Positions 1-10,315 of a DNA stretch of 64,000 bases are shown piece by piece. The stretch is from Dermanyssus gallinae (lineage: Eukaryota; Arthropoda; Arachnida; Mesostigmata; Dermanyssidae), in NCBI GenBank assembly GCA_003439945.1, contig QVRM01002230.1:62001-126000 (forward strand). The letters are read 5' to 3'. Under the pieces are notes generated by a model that was not told the DNA's origin, searched no databases, and saw only the letters and a list, made by a program, of their open reading frames with translations. Made by a program: the position numbers and the translations under genes. Numbering within the stretch: the first letter of the stretch is position 1; each line of letters opens with the position of its first letter.

Positions 1-2303
1 ATATGTGGCCATTTAATTGCCACAGCTGCGATGGTGGCCTTCCTGACCCTCTCCTGGATGTGTAATCGAAAACTGCTACAGCTTGTTGACAAGGTAATGC
101 CTAGGTATGTAAATTTGTTTACAAATTTAATTTCTGTTCCCCTGACTTGGATCACGTCACCCCTGGCCATACGACCGCCCCTTCGGAATTTCATAGCTAC
201 TGTCTTTCCCCAGTTAACCTTCAAGCCCTTCTCATCCATGAATGTAACTAGTCGATTCATGGCTTGTTTCACCCTGAAAAGGCTGCCATCAAAGATGACC
301 ACATCATCAGCGTACAGTAAGATTCTGGCCCACTCTTGGGTCCACTCTGGTAGTCCACCCAAAAGTACGGAAAACAGCAATGGGCTCAGTCCATCCCCCT
401 GTGCGACGCCTGTGGTTTGAGCCACTTCTCCCGCAATACCAACCCCGTTATCAATCTGCACCGTGTTCTGCTTTAACATATTAATATGTAACCTCAGAAC
501 TGCTCCCGGCACTCCCGATTTCGCCAACTCTTCAACTATTTTATCCCTTGGCGCTATGTCAAACGCTGCCTTTAAATCTACAAACACCGCATATATACAA
601 CTTCTTGGCCTAGACAGCGTTTCCCAGATTGCTCCTAGCAGCTCCCGAATTGCTGAGTAAGTTGATTTTCCTTTCCTAAATCCATGCTGCTCCTCCGGTA
701 TTACCCCCCGCTCCTCCAAGAATGACCCCAGTCTTCTAGCTATTATTCCCGAAAATATTTTATACGGACAGCTTTTTATTGCTATTCCCCTCCAAGCTTC
801 CGGTTCAGTTTCTACTCCCTTTCCTTTTGGAATGACTATTAAAGTCGTTTTCCTCCAGGCCTCTGGAATTTCCCCCTTGTTTAAACATTCATTGAATAAG
901 GCTTGCCAGCAAGGTGCGAGAATTAGGGTATCTTTCATGTGTTAATTTCTTATCAAGTCTTTCCCGTGCGCTTTGCCCCGTGGTGCTCTGTCTATTGCTT
1001 CTATCACTTCCCTAATTGAGATTTCCCTCCCTATCCAAACCCTCGCTTCTTCCGTTGTCTGATCCCACGGGCCTTCGTATTCTAGCGGCGCTTTCGGAGT
1101 TGTGTCCGCCCCGGCTAATATTCGCCTAAAATGTTCGACTAACCTACCCGTCTCTACGGAACACTGTCTTCTCCCCTTTCGTTTCAGCCATGTATGTGGA
1201 CGTTCGTCAGCCTCCCTTAATGCTACCCACTCTATTTTTTCCCAGTGCTTTTTCTTCTCCTCCTTATACGCTTTCGTAACCAGCCGTTTAACCAACGCTG
1301 CCAACGGCCTCATTAACGGAACGGTCTTTACATATTCTCGCGTCAGCTTACTAGCTTGCTTGGCTGCCCTGCACCTTTCATTAAACCAGGGTTTTCCGCT
1401 TCTCTCCTGTGGCGGCAGCATCGCAGACCTCAATAAGCCTACTAGACTGCGTTCATAGAAATCTACCTGGATTACCCCTGGCACCGGAAGTACCCCGCTA
1501 AGTCCTTGTAAAAGGACGTTGCCGCTAAGCTTTCTCCCTGATCCTTCCCTCTTCCCTCGTTCTTGAACACTGCCTCTAATTTTTACCCGGATACCCATAG
1601 GTATATGTTTTCTGAGTCCCGCACCTTCCTGTAAAGGATTGTCGTCCCCTGTAAATAGTATGTCCTTTCTGTCTATATCGGTTGCAAATATATCAATAAC
1701 TGATGTCCCGGAGTGGCATTCATATGTGCAAACATTTGCCCTGTTAACTACCCAACAGCCGATCTCCTCCAGTACGTCTAGCAAAGCCACCGTTCGTTCC
1801 GAGTCAATCCTGTCTAATCTCGCGTTAAAATCCCCTCCTATGATCATCGGAGCCTTCCGCGGTAGCGCTTCTATCCCCAGCAAGAGGCGCTCGACCATCG
1901 TCTCTGTGGACTCCGTCCCCGCCGGTTGTACATAGGTAGCCACTAGTTCTAGCTTAGGTGACATGACTGCGATTAGATTTTCTGCTACTATCCCCACGCT
2001 CATTTCTCCCACCGTCGGTCTAACGAAAATCGATACCCCCCCGCTCGGCCTACCCGGACCCTTTTTACACGATGCCAGCGCATGGTATCCATAGAATCCC
2101 CGAATATCAAACTGCTCTCGTGCCCAGGTCTCCGTCAAAATTAGAACGTCTACCCCTTTGTACGCATCGTCCCCGAGCAAATCTAACACCCCCCTCCCCT
2201 CGCAATTCCACATCACTATCTGAATACCTGCATTCACTACGTCTCCGAACTTTTTATTATCTTGCTGTATCTGCTGGTTCTCGCACGCGTGCGGCCTGCT
2301 CAC
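1..2303 (-). pseudogene. Element A ORF2: APE endonuclease and reverse transcriptase, one in-frame stop, partial
   Basis: The endonuclease domain (about 2200-1550) carries MWNCEG near its start, the LTETW catalytic Glu motif, GGDFNARLD and a downstream S-x-IDIF motif. The reverse transcriptase follows, with FRKGKST, FVDLKAAFD, QGDGLSPLLF and the catalytic YADD at 303-314. The only break is TAA at 942-944, after which I read the same frame open down to base 3; one base change from a Glu codon would explain it. The region starts after the ORF1 TGA with no upstream ATG; the first start-like codon is GTG at 2301-2303. The protein would nick target DNA and copy the element RNA. Whether the remainder is intact lies outside the window. 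Confidence 0.85.
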
Positions 2304-2318
2304 TGTTGTCTTCAGAAA

Positions 2319-3824
2319 TCAGGTCGATTTGGGACGTGATGAAGATGACAATACATGATCTGCGCTTCTGTTCGCCCGTGTAGGTTGGGTGCTATCAGCG
2401 TTAATGGTCGTGGATTTTTGCAACATAGGTGAGGGAGCTAACGGGGCGCCCATCAGTCCTCCTAGAATGCTCGGAATAGCTTCCTGAATGGCCCTTGCCA
2501 CCGTCTGCACGATGATATCCGTTAACCTCGGCATAATCGTCGCAATCACCTGTTGCACTATATCCTCCACTCTTGGTAGCGGCACTTGCTGGTCACTCAG
2601 TTTATGTCCGGTCATTTTAAGTGGGGCACTTGTTGCTGCTGGGTCCCGTTCTGGTTCAAGTCGTTGAGGTTTGAGCGCTGCCTCGTTTATCTTGATTCCG
2701 TTTCTTACTACGGAAGACCAAGTGCGCCTTGAGAAGTTGTCAGAGGCCTGTATGTGGCCCACAGGCGTGCAGAGTGGTACCAGCGGGGCATCTGAGCGCT
2801 TGATGATGCTGTTTTGGGACGATTGTTGTAACAGTTCCATACGCTTCAGCCTATGTGGACATGAGCCCCAAGTGGCTTCATGTTCACCAAAACACAGACT
2901 GCATCGAGCCTTGGCCTTGCAATCCTTCCTCAGGTGCTCCGTAGAACCACACCTTCTGCATCTCGGTGTAGAAAGTTTGCAGTTTGCTGCAAAGTGATCC
3001 ATGCTATAACACTTAAAGCATTGCATGGGCTCTCGATATAAGACAACGCCGTGCCGTTTCAACCCTAACCGAACCTCTGCTGGAAAATCTCCACCCGCGA
3101 AGGTCAGAATAACTTGCTCAGTGGTCGATACAATATTTGTCTTCGCGTCATTAGTTTTCACCCTTAGCGCTTCGGAAACCCCAAAAGGCTTCAGAGCAGC
3201 CGATATTGTAGCCTCCGATATTGATGGATGCACACCAGATATTTTTCCCTTTACTGTGGATCGCCCTCCACTGATCCTCGCCGACACCTTTATATTGGCT
3301 AACTCCTGCAGCGACAGTAGCGTAGCTCTATCCTCTTCGGCCTCAACAACAATTAGAAGTTCCCCACTCCTTGTGAAACGGGGTTCTTCTATCTTTCCTT
3401 TGATGTGTTTAGCGATAAAGTCGCATACATCATTAAAATTGAGCTCCAGGGAATTGTCTTCCGACGAAAATATTACTGCTTCTTGCTTTGCCACGACAAC
3501 TTTCGGCGCACGAGATCGCCTGGACCGGGTCACCGTTGTAAACCCCGCTTCGTCCGGTATCTCTTCACCGTCTTGGACGCCACCGGTTGTCTCGCTAGTG
3601 GTTTCAACAAAAGCCTGCGAAACACGCATATCCTTGCTGCGAGAGTCTTCCACAGGACTCGAAGCGGCACGTTTCCCACATCCCGCCTTTGGACGGTGAG
3701 CCGGACCGCCCGCATCGCTGATTGATTCATCAACGCGTTCATCCGCAGCTCTTTCCACTTGCACGTACGCAGGTTTGTCACGTTGCACGATCTGCTCTTT
3801 TTTTGGCGTCCGTTGCATCGACAT
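2319..3824 (-). CDS. Element A ORF1: gag-like nucleic-acid-binding protein with zinc knuckles
   Basis: This 501-residue protein starts at an ATG and should bind the element RNA to form the retrotransposition particle. The N-terminal third is charged and low in complexity. A middle region (about residues 150-270) has the look of the RNA-recognition-like domain that precedes the knuckles in such proteins. Two perfect C-x2-C-x4-H-x4-C knuckles follow (CFKC...C and CRRC...C), then a third variant C-x2-C-x3-H-x6-C. The C-terminal part is Pro/Ser rich. The frame is open throughout. It ends in TGA, and ORF2 continues in the same frame. Confidence 0.85.
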   Translation of the reverse strand: MSMQRTPKKEQIVQRDKPAYVQVERAADERVDESISDAGGPAHRPKAGCGKRAASSPVEDSRSKDMRVSQAFVETTSETTGGVQDGEEIPDEAGFTTVTRSRRSRAPKVVVAKQEAVIFSSEDNSLELNFNDVCDFIAKHIKGKIEEPRFTRSGELLIVVEAEEDRATLLSLQELANIKVSARISGGRSTVKGKISGVHPSISEATISAALKPFGVSEALRVKTNDAKTNIVSTTEQVILTFAGGDFPAEVRLGLKRHGVVLYREPMQCFKCYSMDHFAANCKLSTPRCRRCGSTEHLRKDCKAKARCSLCFGEHEATWGSCPHRLKRMELLQQSSQNSIIKRSDAPLVPLCTPVGHIQASDNFSRRTWSSVVRNGIKINEAALKPQRLEPERDPAATSAPLKMTGHKLSDQQVPLPRVEDIVQQVIATIMPRLTDIIVQTVARAIQEAIPSILGGLMGAPLAPSPMLQKSTTINADSTQPTRANRSADHVLSSSSRPKST

Positions 3825-3880
3825 AGCTAGCTACTGCTATGCCGCGCCTGTTTACAAACAATATATTGTTTATTTACCAT

Positions 3881-4485
3881 GCAGTGTCAGGCTGAACTGT
3901 AGTTCGCGTTCGATTTGAAACCGTGGTGGTGGTATCCGAAGGGGAGGTAGTGACAACGGCAGCGTCGGTGATGAGAGTCGTGATGATAACTGGCGATAGT
4001 GAGTAGACTGAGGTAATTGTGAGGTAGAGCTGATGAAGAGAGAAAAAGATGATGATACTGCTGATGGTGAGTATAATAAGGCCTGTAACACACGATGATG
4101 CTGATAATGATGACGGATGGGGTGGTTTCAATGAGGTTAACGGTGGATGTGGGGATGCTAGTAAACACGAAGCTGGCAATAATGAAGGTAATGATAGTAG
4201 AGTGATGCTGGATACGAGATAGTAATAAAGTTACGAAGATAGTGGTGAGAAGTGAAGATGATACAGGTAGAGGTGAGTGATGATGGTGACTATTTAAGTT
4301 GACACTGTTTCTAATGAATTAGTTCCGAGGCACACTACAGATGTTCACGCTAATCGACTTCGATGATCTCAACGATGTTATGCTCACTTATGCACATGAA
4401 TTTCCACGCAAAATTCTAGAATTTAGCGGTACTTTCCGAGAGCCACACACGAACACGTCTGCACCGTTTGAGAACAACTCAACAA

Positions 4486-4487
<2 letters not shown>
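3881..4487. other. Non-coding stretch, GAT/TGA-rich low complexity
   Basis: Between about 3900 and 4290 the plus strand is rich in imperfect GAT, TGA and GTGA units, which gives several long but compositionally biased reading frames on the minus strand (Thr/Ser/His rich). I do not accept these as genes. 4290-4487 is ordinary unique-looking sequence with no recognised feature. Confidence 0.5.

Positions 4488-4555
<68 letters not shown>
4488..4555. repeat. (TA)n microsatellite, 68 bp
   Basis: An uninterrupted TA dinucleotide run directly adjoins repeat T. The same (TA)n-T junction recurs at 12302, 28207 and 50206, so the tract belongs to the larger repeat. Confidence 0.95.
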
Positions 4556-4556
<1 letters not shown>

Positions 4557-5227
4557 TTTACAAGTTACATTTACTTACGAAATACACTAAATAAAAACGA
4601 AATCTTGTTATTGTAAATTATAATTAAGAGCTTGTTCTAAAGACAAAATGTTGTAGCTGCGTTGGGGCGAAATCATGAAGTCAACAGCGTCGGGAAAAAT
4701 GGATTGATTATGTACTCGACCACGTACGCGATTTGTTTTATAATAGAACGAATAGGTTTAGTGGCACTGTTGCAATGTTCCAAACATTCCCCAATATTGG
4801 CGATGATTTTCGTTTGGGTGGACTACACAAATCGATAGAACTATTTACGTAGATCTTTTTCTATTGAGGCATGTTCATTCGTTTGTATGGAATAATGTTA
4901 GCATGTAGTTAGAGGTCAGCCTTTCGCTTGTGGTTTAATTGGTAATTCCATTGTATATTTTATCGTCTGGAAAATTAGTTCGTAACGTATGGGCTACGGT
5001 AGAGTTTGTTAAAAATATATTGCAATATTCTATTTTATAAATGTATAAAAAAACATTTTTATTAGAACGTATTAATATGGACTCTAGTAATGCTAAAAAC
5101 CTAATGCATTGCCGAGCAATCACGAAATGAATCGCGCCATTTGAGAGCGCTGAACACTGAGTTGTTCTGATTTGGCCGACTTTTCTACTGAGGTATAAAC
5201 TCCCCATTGATATTACACCGTACTTCG
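4556..5227. repeat. Repeat T, copy 1
   Basis: This AT-rich segment of about 670 bp begins with CTTTACAAGTTACATTTAC and ends near CGCCATGG. Copies lie at 12336-13079, 29677-30430 and 50217-50780, with a reversed partial copy at 63739-64000. On the minus strand it contains a TCAGT initiator-like motif about 30 bp from a weakened TATA-like motif. A 98-residue minus-strand frame is open in several copies, but I see no protein family in it. This copy ends abruptly at a D fragment instead of continuing into the ACCT tract. Confidence 0.85.
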
Positions 5228-5894
5228 CCATGGCCATGGTTTGACGCACTATATCTAGCAGACTGGGAGACGGCAAAAGGAGTTTTCATTGTGATGGCAG
5301 ACATTTGATAGAAATTAGGGAAGATAGGGGGTACTTCGCTCGAGGGCTGATCCTCCAAACCGGGCTAACCGGAACGGCATATGTCCTGTGTATAGTGCAA
5401 AATACTGAAGGGATTCCTGCGCCTTTCTTTAAAAATGCGTATATTGAGCTGGCAGAGCCGCTCAATCCGATATTTCAATGATACCTGAATGACGAAAGAC
5501 GGTTGCCTACCTTTACCCTACGTGCGTGATCTGAGGAAGTCGAATACTCATGGTCGCAGGCGAGGGCAAACTCCCATTGGCGGCAGGGTTGCGATAAGCG
5601 TGTTGTGATTAACGTTTTTTTTTAAAGCATCCTTAAGATCGAGGAAAATTGTGTCGGTCGGTATGTCTCGGTCAACGTGCAGGGCGGTGTCGTTCAGATA
5701 CCCGATCACGCAGCAACAGTTGTCGAACGCTCGAGCTTGTAGGCAAACTGCTGGTCGGCGATAAGGGTTTGCAAATGATCGTTGTTGTAGATGTTATGCG
5801 CGATTGTGTGCTCCAGTACTTTGCTCGATACCGCAGTTAGCAATACGGGGCGCTCGTTTGCGGGATCTGCCTTGTCTCCGAATTTGTGACTCTC
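5228..5894. repeat. Inverted pair of repeat D fragments
   Basis: 5228-5493 is the 5' part of repeat D on the plus strand (it begins TTTGACGCACTATATCTAGC). It joins directly at about 5494 to the RT core of D on the minus strand (5495-5890). The same head-to-head junction is present at 20547-21200, so it was copied as a unit. Minus-strand translation gives fragments of the RT palm region around the motif I-II area with stops and frame changes. It is non-functional. Confidence 0.8.
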
Positions 5895-6345
5895 AGGCTC
5901 AAGGTATGTTTTTCAAAATAGAGATTTAAAAAAATGTACGCGCGAATATTCTAGTTTTTCTATCTTTTTACAATTCGCAACAACAATTTGCGCAGTACTC
6001 AAACTATATCGTTAAAAACAATAGCACAATTCGACCGAATCAACAGCATGTTTTCATGGCGCATGGCGAGAATGTTGAGAATCAGAGTGTGTCATAATCG
6101 GCCTTAACCGGACAAAAAATTGGGAGCACATCCATTACCAAGAAGTATGCATGTAACGCAATTAATCAATTTTGCTCTCTATGCAGCGTTGACCTAGTGT
6201 GCATCACTAAGACATCCAGTGATAAAATTTCATTAGCCGAGCTGTCGCTGGGCGGTCGATATACCGTCTTTCGTATAGACTGCAGAAGTCGCGGTGGTGG
6301 TGTACGCATTCTGCTATATCCGATCTTCCCATCCTTCACGAAGTC
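5895..6345 (+). mobile_element. Element C-related fragments (3' end, then endonuclease N-terminus)
   Basis: 5930-6100 matches the C-terminal coding end of the CR1-like element C (MFSWRMARML-type ending). After about 80 bp without a match, 6180-6330 encodes an endonuclease N-terminal piece (DLVCITKTSSD... RSRGGGVRIL) that aligns with the start of the element C endonuclease. The order is therefore C-terminus first and N-terminus second, the reverse of a normal element. The arrangement repeats at 21201-21650 and 37745-38210. Confidence 0.7.
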
Positions 6346-7125
6346 CTTGTTGTTGTTGTTACTGTTGTTGATGTTTTTTTAAGGTCTCGGAAATGCATAA
6401 TGCACTAGCGCTACTGGAAGCTAACAGCAGCTAGTGTGGGACTCGCACTCACTAAAGCCGATATCCTCCCCACCCCCCAAGACCCGGGATTGCATTGGCA
6501 TTACTTCGACAACCCTGAGAGGGGAGTCTCGCGTCCTAGCGCTCTATGCGCCTAGCCAATGCTTGCCCGTCTTGGGGAGATGCGTCGAGATCCTCCGGAG
6601 GGCCTCGCTGTTCCCTCTCTTCTCCCTCCCTTGGCTCCTCCTCTCGACCGCCCCTCAAAGGGGCCTGGCCGTAAGGGTTATCTAGGTTCAGCTTTTTCCT
6701 CATGATGGTGTCGAGGTTACGTCGACACTTTGTCCAATTCGTCTCGTTCTTCATCATGAAGTCCACCACGTACTGCGGAGTCTTTCCCCTCAGCTCGGAC
6801 GTCGCAGAGGCACGTACTCCCGCAAGGGCCGCGCACTGTACGAACGTGTGTTCAACGTCGTCCGCGTTCCCGGAGATGCAGAGAACGCAGATGTCAACCG
6901 GGGCCTTGCCGATGCGCATCATATATGTCTGGAACTGGCCGTGTCCTGTAAGCACCTGCGTCGTGGTGTACGACAGATCCCCCAGCTGCTTGTCATGCCA
7001 CCGGCGCAGATCCGGTATTAGTCGGCGAGTCCATTGAACGCCGGCGTCGCCCCGGGGGTTTCGCCATTCATCGTCACACAGCTCCAGTGTCTTCTGTTGT
7101 GCCTGCGCGAGGTCCCAGTTGGAAA
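6346..7125 (-). pseudogene. R1-clade element, 3' end (C-terminal finger region)
   Basis: The minus-strand translation carries VLTGHGQFQTYMMRIGK and a C-x2-C-x8-H-x4-C finger, closely resembling the C-terminus of the R1 element near 63240-63360. The 3' untranslated part contains GAGTCCCACACTA and GCATTTCCGAGACCTT and ends in an A run that abuts a (TTG)n tract at 6346-6376. It is 5'-truncated and joined to MADF type 2. Copies lie at 21651-22425, 38211-38800 and 45796-46240. Confidence 0.8.
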
Positions 7126-7410
7126 AAATCGTTCTTTGCTCGCCGTCGAAGTACGATGTTCAAGAGACGCATATATCGATCACGGATGTTGGTCCACTTC
7201 TTGTAAACGACGGGGCCGGGAATGTTGAAGTTGTGCCCAATCTTCGACTAGCGATCAGAGCGCATTCGCTGGTCCGTGAGGAGCGGATGGAATTTGTCGT
7301 ACAACAATGGCGCTTTTTTTAGAGTTCCAGAAGGCTCTCGACAAAGTATCCCGTCGCCCATTGCTGATCTTCTTCGGGCAGGTTATTTCGGCGCCAGCCT
7401 TCTTCATTAG
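7126..7410 (-). pseudogene. MADF type 2, partial first copy
   Basis: In shifting minus-strand frames this piece encodes the MADF core (LLYDKFHPLFTDQRMRSD..., KKWTNIRDRY..., NIVLRRRAK). It is broken by frame changes and truncated where R1 sequence begins. It sits next to the Asn-rich tract and a second, longer MADF copy, so two MADF segments lie in tandem here. Confidence 0.7.
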
Positions 7411-7632
7411 TTAATTATATTGTTTGCCTACAGTGATATTGTTATTGTTGTTGCTGGTATTACTGTTGTTGTTGCTGGAATTACTGTTGTTGTCGCTGGA
7501 ATTACTGTTGTTATTGCCAGTGGTATTATTGTTGTTATTGCCAGTGGTATTATTGTTGTTGTTGTCGTCGTTGGTATGAGCGTTGTGACTGTTGTAGTTG
7601 GTATCATCGTTTTTATTGGTGTCGCTTGACAT
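7411..7632 (-). repeat. (GTT)n-type imperfect microsatellite encoding an Asn/Thr-rich tract
   Basis: Imperfect TTGTTG/TGGTATTA units on the plus strand give an Asn-rich frame on the minus strand. This corresponds to the Asn/Asp linker of the MADF proteins. Plus-strand Val-rich frames over it are artefacts of the same repeat. Confidence 0.8.
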
Positions 7633-8283
7633 TCAACGAGGATATACACCGTCTGTTCGGGGCACATTGTTGACTTGGGCTAACCCTGGCTTAGTGAGCC
7701 CGTGACCATAACTTCGCGCGAAGAAATTGTCCACTTCAAAGTTTTGTTTTTGTTGTCTTTGCTGCTGTTGGCTCCAGCAGACGATTCTGAGTTCGCTGTG
7801 ATTGTTAAGGGCTATCCTGCTAGCATTGCGTTGCCGGAAGAAACAAGCCATTTCCTTTCCGCCGGTGTTAAGCATATATGACTCAGCATCCAGCACAGCA
7901 AATTGAAGAATTGCCACGGAGGCTGGAAGAACTCGGCCTTTGTTCGCCGTCGGAGGACGATGTTCAAGAGACGTTTATATCGATCGCGGATGTTGGGCCA
8001 CTTTTTTAAGACGACGAGGCCGGGCATTTTAAACTTAAGGGCGATCTCCGACCAGCGATCAGAACGCATTCGCTGATCCGTGTAGAGTGAATGGAAAAGA
8101 CAAAAACGGCCATTTGCGAGTTCGAGGCGGCTCTTCTGTTAATTCAGTGCCGGCCTTCTCCATCAGTTGATTATATTGTTTGCCTAGACCAATGTAGACC
8201 CGCAACGAGTGCAGTAGACTTTGTGTGCCCTGCTCATTCACGGCCGCAACACTATCCACCAAAACGTTACCAAAGTTTTTCAT
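7633..8283 (-). pseudogene. MADF type 2 gene, broken
   Basis: The coding region begins at an ATG at 8281-8283 (MKNFGNVLVDSVA...). It runs through QSLLHSLRVYIGLGKQYNQLMEKAG into a MADF domain (MRSDRWSEI..., KKWPNIRDRYKRLLNIV..., FFQPPWQFFNLL). Frame changes near 8070 and 7830 break it. MADF domains are Myb/SANT-like DNA-binding modules. The sequence is clearly paralogous to MADF type 1 at 10716 but diverged throughout, so it is a separate family member. D(+) starts immediately upstream of its ATG. Confidence 0.75.
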
Positions 8284-9633
8284 TGATTATCCTCGATTGG
8301 AGAACTTGCACTACATTACAGAATATAGGAGAGATTGACGGCTAATTTTCAATACCGGGCTAACCGGAACGGCATAAGCCCTGTCTATATTGCAGACTAC
8401 TAAAGGAATTCCTGCACTTTTCTTTAAAAAGGCGGCTATTGAGTTGGCAGGACCGCTTAAGCTAATTTTTAAATGATCCCTGAATGATGGCGTTGTACCA
8501 GGTTTGTACCGACAAGCTAATATAGCTCTTAGTCACAAATCCGGAGACAAGGCTGATCCCGCAAACAAGCGCCCAGTATTTCTAACTGCGGTATCGAGCA
8601 AAGTACTGGAGCGCACAATCGCGGATAACATCTACAACAACGATCATTTGCAAACCCTTATCGCCGACCAGCAGTTTACCCACAAGCTTGAGCGTTTGAC
8701 AACTGTTGCTGCGTGATGGGGAATCTGAACGACACCGCCCTGCACGTTGACCGAGACATACCGACCGACACAATTTTCCTCGATCTAAAGGATGCTTTAA
8801 AAAAAAACGTTGATCACAACATGCTTATCGCAGCTCTGCCGTCAGTGGGAGTTAGCCCTAGCCTGCGACTCTGAGTATCCGACCTCCTCAGATCACGCAC
8901 GTAGGGACAAGGTAGGCAACCGTCTTTCGTCTTAAGTGCTCTCAGGGCGTCCACAAGGCAGCGTCCTTGGCAGTCTAATGTTCATGCTATATTGACTCGG
9001 TAAAGCGTATTTTCACGACGAAGGAACGCTTTAAGATCTATGTTGACGACCCTAAGCCAAACACACCTTTGAGGACCGCAAAAGAATACAAGATTATTCA
9101 AGACACCGCTGCAGACTTCATTGGGTGGAGACAAACATTAGGTTTACCATATCCCTTCACAAATGTGGCGTTCTCCATCTAGGACAAAGGAACACCAAAT
9201 GTTCTCTCACACATTGAAGAAGTGTAACTTGCTACGAAAACCACGATAACGGATCTCAGAAAGTACGTCTCGGAATCTTTTTATTTTCGAGACGATGTAA
9301 CTGAGATTCTTAAGATGTCGTCCAGGCTAACAAACTGGATCCTTCGGGCCTTTGCACTATCAAAACCGCGGCTGTACCTGGAACGGGTTGATGCGACCAG
9401 CTATCATGTACGAATTACAGGTCTTGTAGCCGCTCTAGAACCGGGTCTGTTCGTGATCAACTACGCGAGGGGAGTCGCAGGCACTACCAAGGCATAAAGA
9501 AACATCCGGACCGCTTCGATGGGCTGTTCGACAGGTGCAATAGTGAAGGCCAAGGCTGTCACTAGATCGGCCAAGGCAACCAATATATATCTATGACGGA
9601 TTGCGATTTAAAGTTGTCCTTTAATACACGAGT
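8284..9633 (+). mobile_element. Repeat D, plus arm, copy 1 (dead CR1/Jockey-like RT)
   Basis: Plus-strand frames carry RT motifs: RPVFLTAVSSKVLERTIADN (motif 1 region), ADQQF, IPTDTIFLDLKDA (motif A region), QGSVLGSLMF, IYVDDPKP in place of the catalytic YADD-like segment, and WILRAFALSKPRLYLE near the C-terminus. Stops and frame changes occur about every 60-100 codons, so no protein can be made. A piece of the reading frame from 8504 to 8716 is open. It ends at a 13 bp target site duplication where another element inserted. Confidence 0.8.
9621..9633. repeat. Target site duplication, left copy
   Basis: TTAATACACGAGT is repeated exactly at 10316-10328 and flanks the inserted retrotransposon. 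The uninterrupted site is seen once in the paralogous block near 26260. Confidence 0.9.
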
Positions 9634-10186
9634 CAAATCTCCGAACAGACTATCGCTGAAGACGGCACTCAGACTCTTCGAACTCAAGATAGCTCCGATC
9701 GCGACCTATGGGGTGAGAGTCACCTGGGACCACCTCACGGCAGAGAACCTCGAACAATTAAACCGCGTCAAGGCCTCCTTCCTTAAACGAGCTCTGGGTC
9801 TACATCTGACGGCTCGGAACCGCTACGTATATCTCCTCGCGGACACGCCGCTGCTCTCTGAGGACCTGCAACGACGCTTCAATCTACCCGTGACGAAGGC
9901 CTTTCTTGCAAACCGCAGGGATTGGGAGGACAAAGTGGCGGACATTGACGTAGAGTTCCTTAACACGGGGGCAATGAGGAATAGTGAATGGAAAGGAACA
10001 CATAGGCTAAACAGACATGTTGTGACCCGATTCGCCATTCATGGTTTTCACCACAAGCTCTGTGCGGAGCGGGGATTCCATGACCCTTGCGATAGTTGTA
10101 AATGCTCTAGATGTGGGAGTTTTTGTGATAGATACCACGCGGCTAACTGCCCCCTAGTACAATCGCTGGGAAGCCTGGCAAGCTGA
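9634..10186 (+). pseudogene. C-terminal RT fragment with cysteine finger
   Basis: An open frame of about 184 codons starts at the insertion edge. It contains APIATYGVRVTWDHL, LKRALGLHLTARNRYVYLL and a Cys/His finger (CSRCGSFCDRYHAANC). It aligns along its length with the C-terminal part of element B (18700-19500). It lacks endonuclease and palm motifs because the copy is 5'-truncated; it has no start codon of its own. Confidence 0.8.
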
Positions 10187-10315
10187 CTTGGCTAAAATGT
10201 TTTTATTCCTGAAATGACTCTAGTCTTGTGTTGTTACCCTTGTATAAGTACATGGATTTTGTTTGACTAAGTATTTGACTGCTACCTACAAAGGTGAATA
10301 AATGGAATTGATTGA
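9634..10315 (+). mobile_element. 5'-truncated non-LTR retrotransposon insertion (element B relative)
   Basis: This 682 bp insertion is bounded by a 13 bp direct repeat and is absent from three paralogous D blocks. It contains only the C-terminal end of an RT protein, a 3' untranslated region and a short ATTGATTG tail preceded by AATAAA. This is the classic outcome of incomplete target-primed reverse transcription. Confidence 0.9.

Larger units (their letters stand above)
1..3880 (-). mobile_element. Element A: non-LTR retrotransposon, 3' part outside window
   Basis: Two consecutive protein-coding regions on the minus strand encode a zinc-knuckle gag-like protein and then an APE-type endonuclease with reverse transcriptase, the standard order of a non-LTR retrotransposon. 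The 5' end lies near 3880, about 55 bases upstream of the first ATG. The 3' end is beyond base 1, so RNase H, C-terminal finger and tail cannot be assessed. Both coding regions use the same frame and only two stop codons interrupt it over 3.8 kb (TGA at 2319-2321, TAA at 942-944). This is the least decayed element here. The clade is not assigned; the RT resembles that of element B. Confidence 0.85.

Noticed and set aside
942..944. Programmed readthrough at the TAA inside element A ORF2
   Set aside because: The stop lies between the endonuclease and RT of what is one protein in all relatives; a single inactivating mutation is the simpler explanation.
4020..4045. Hammerhead-ribozyme-like CTGATGA core
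   Set aside because: It lies in low-complexity GATGA sequence, with no matching GAAA and stem segments.
4935..5276. Minus-strand frame of about 100 codons in repeat T, open in several copies
   Set aside because: The copies are too similar for openness to be informative, no protein family is recognisable, and the TATA/initiator-like motif lies inside it.
7420..7629. Val/Gly-rich plus-strand frames over TTG repeats (also near 10800, 22740, 26760, 48870)
   Set aside because: They are read-outs of the trinucleotide repeat that encodes the Asn/Asp tract of MADF on the other strand.
6180..8283. A spliced host gene made of the short open pieces
   Set aside because: Each piece matches a known transposon part or MADF in inconsistent orientation, with no convincing donor/acceptor pairs.
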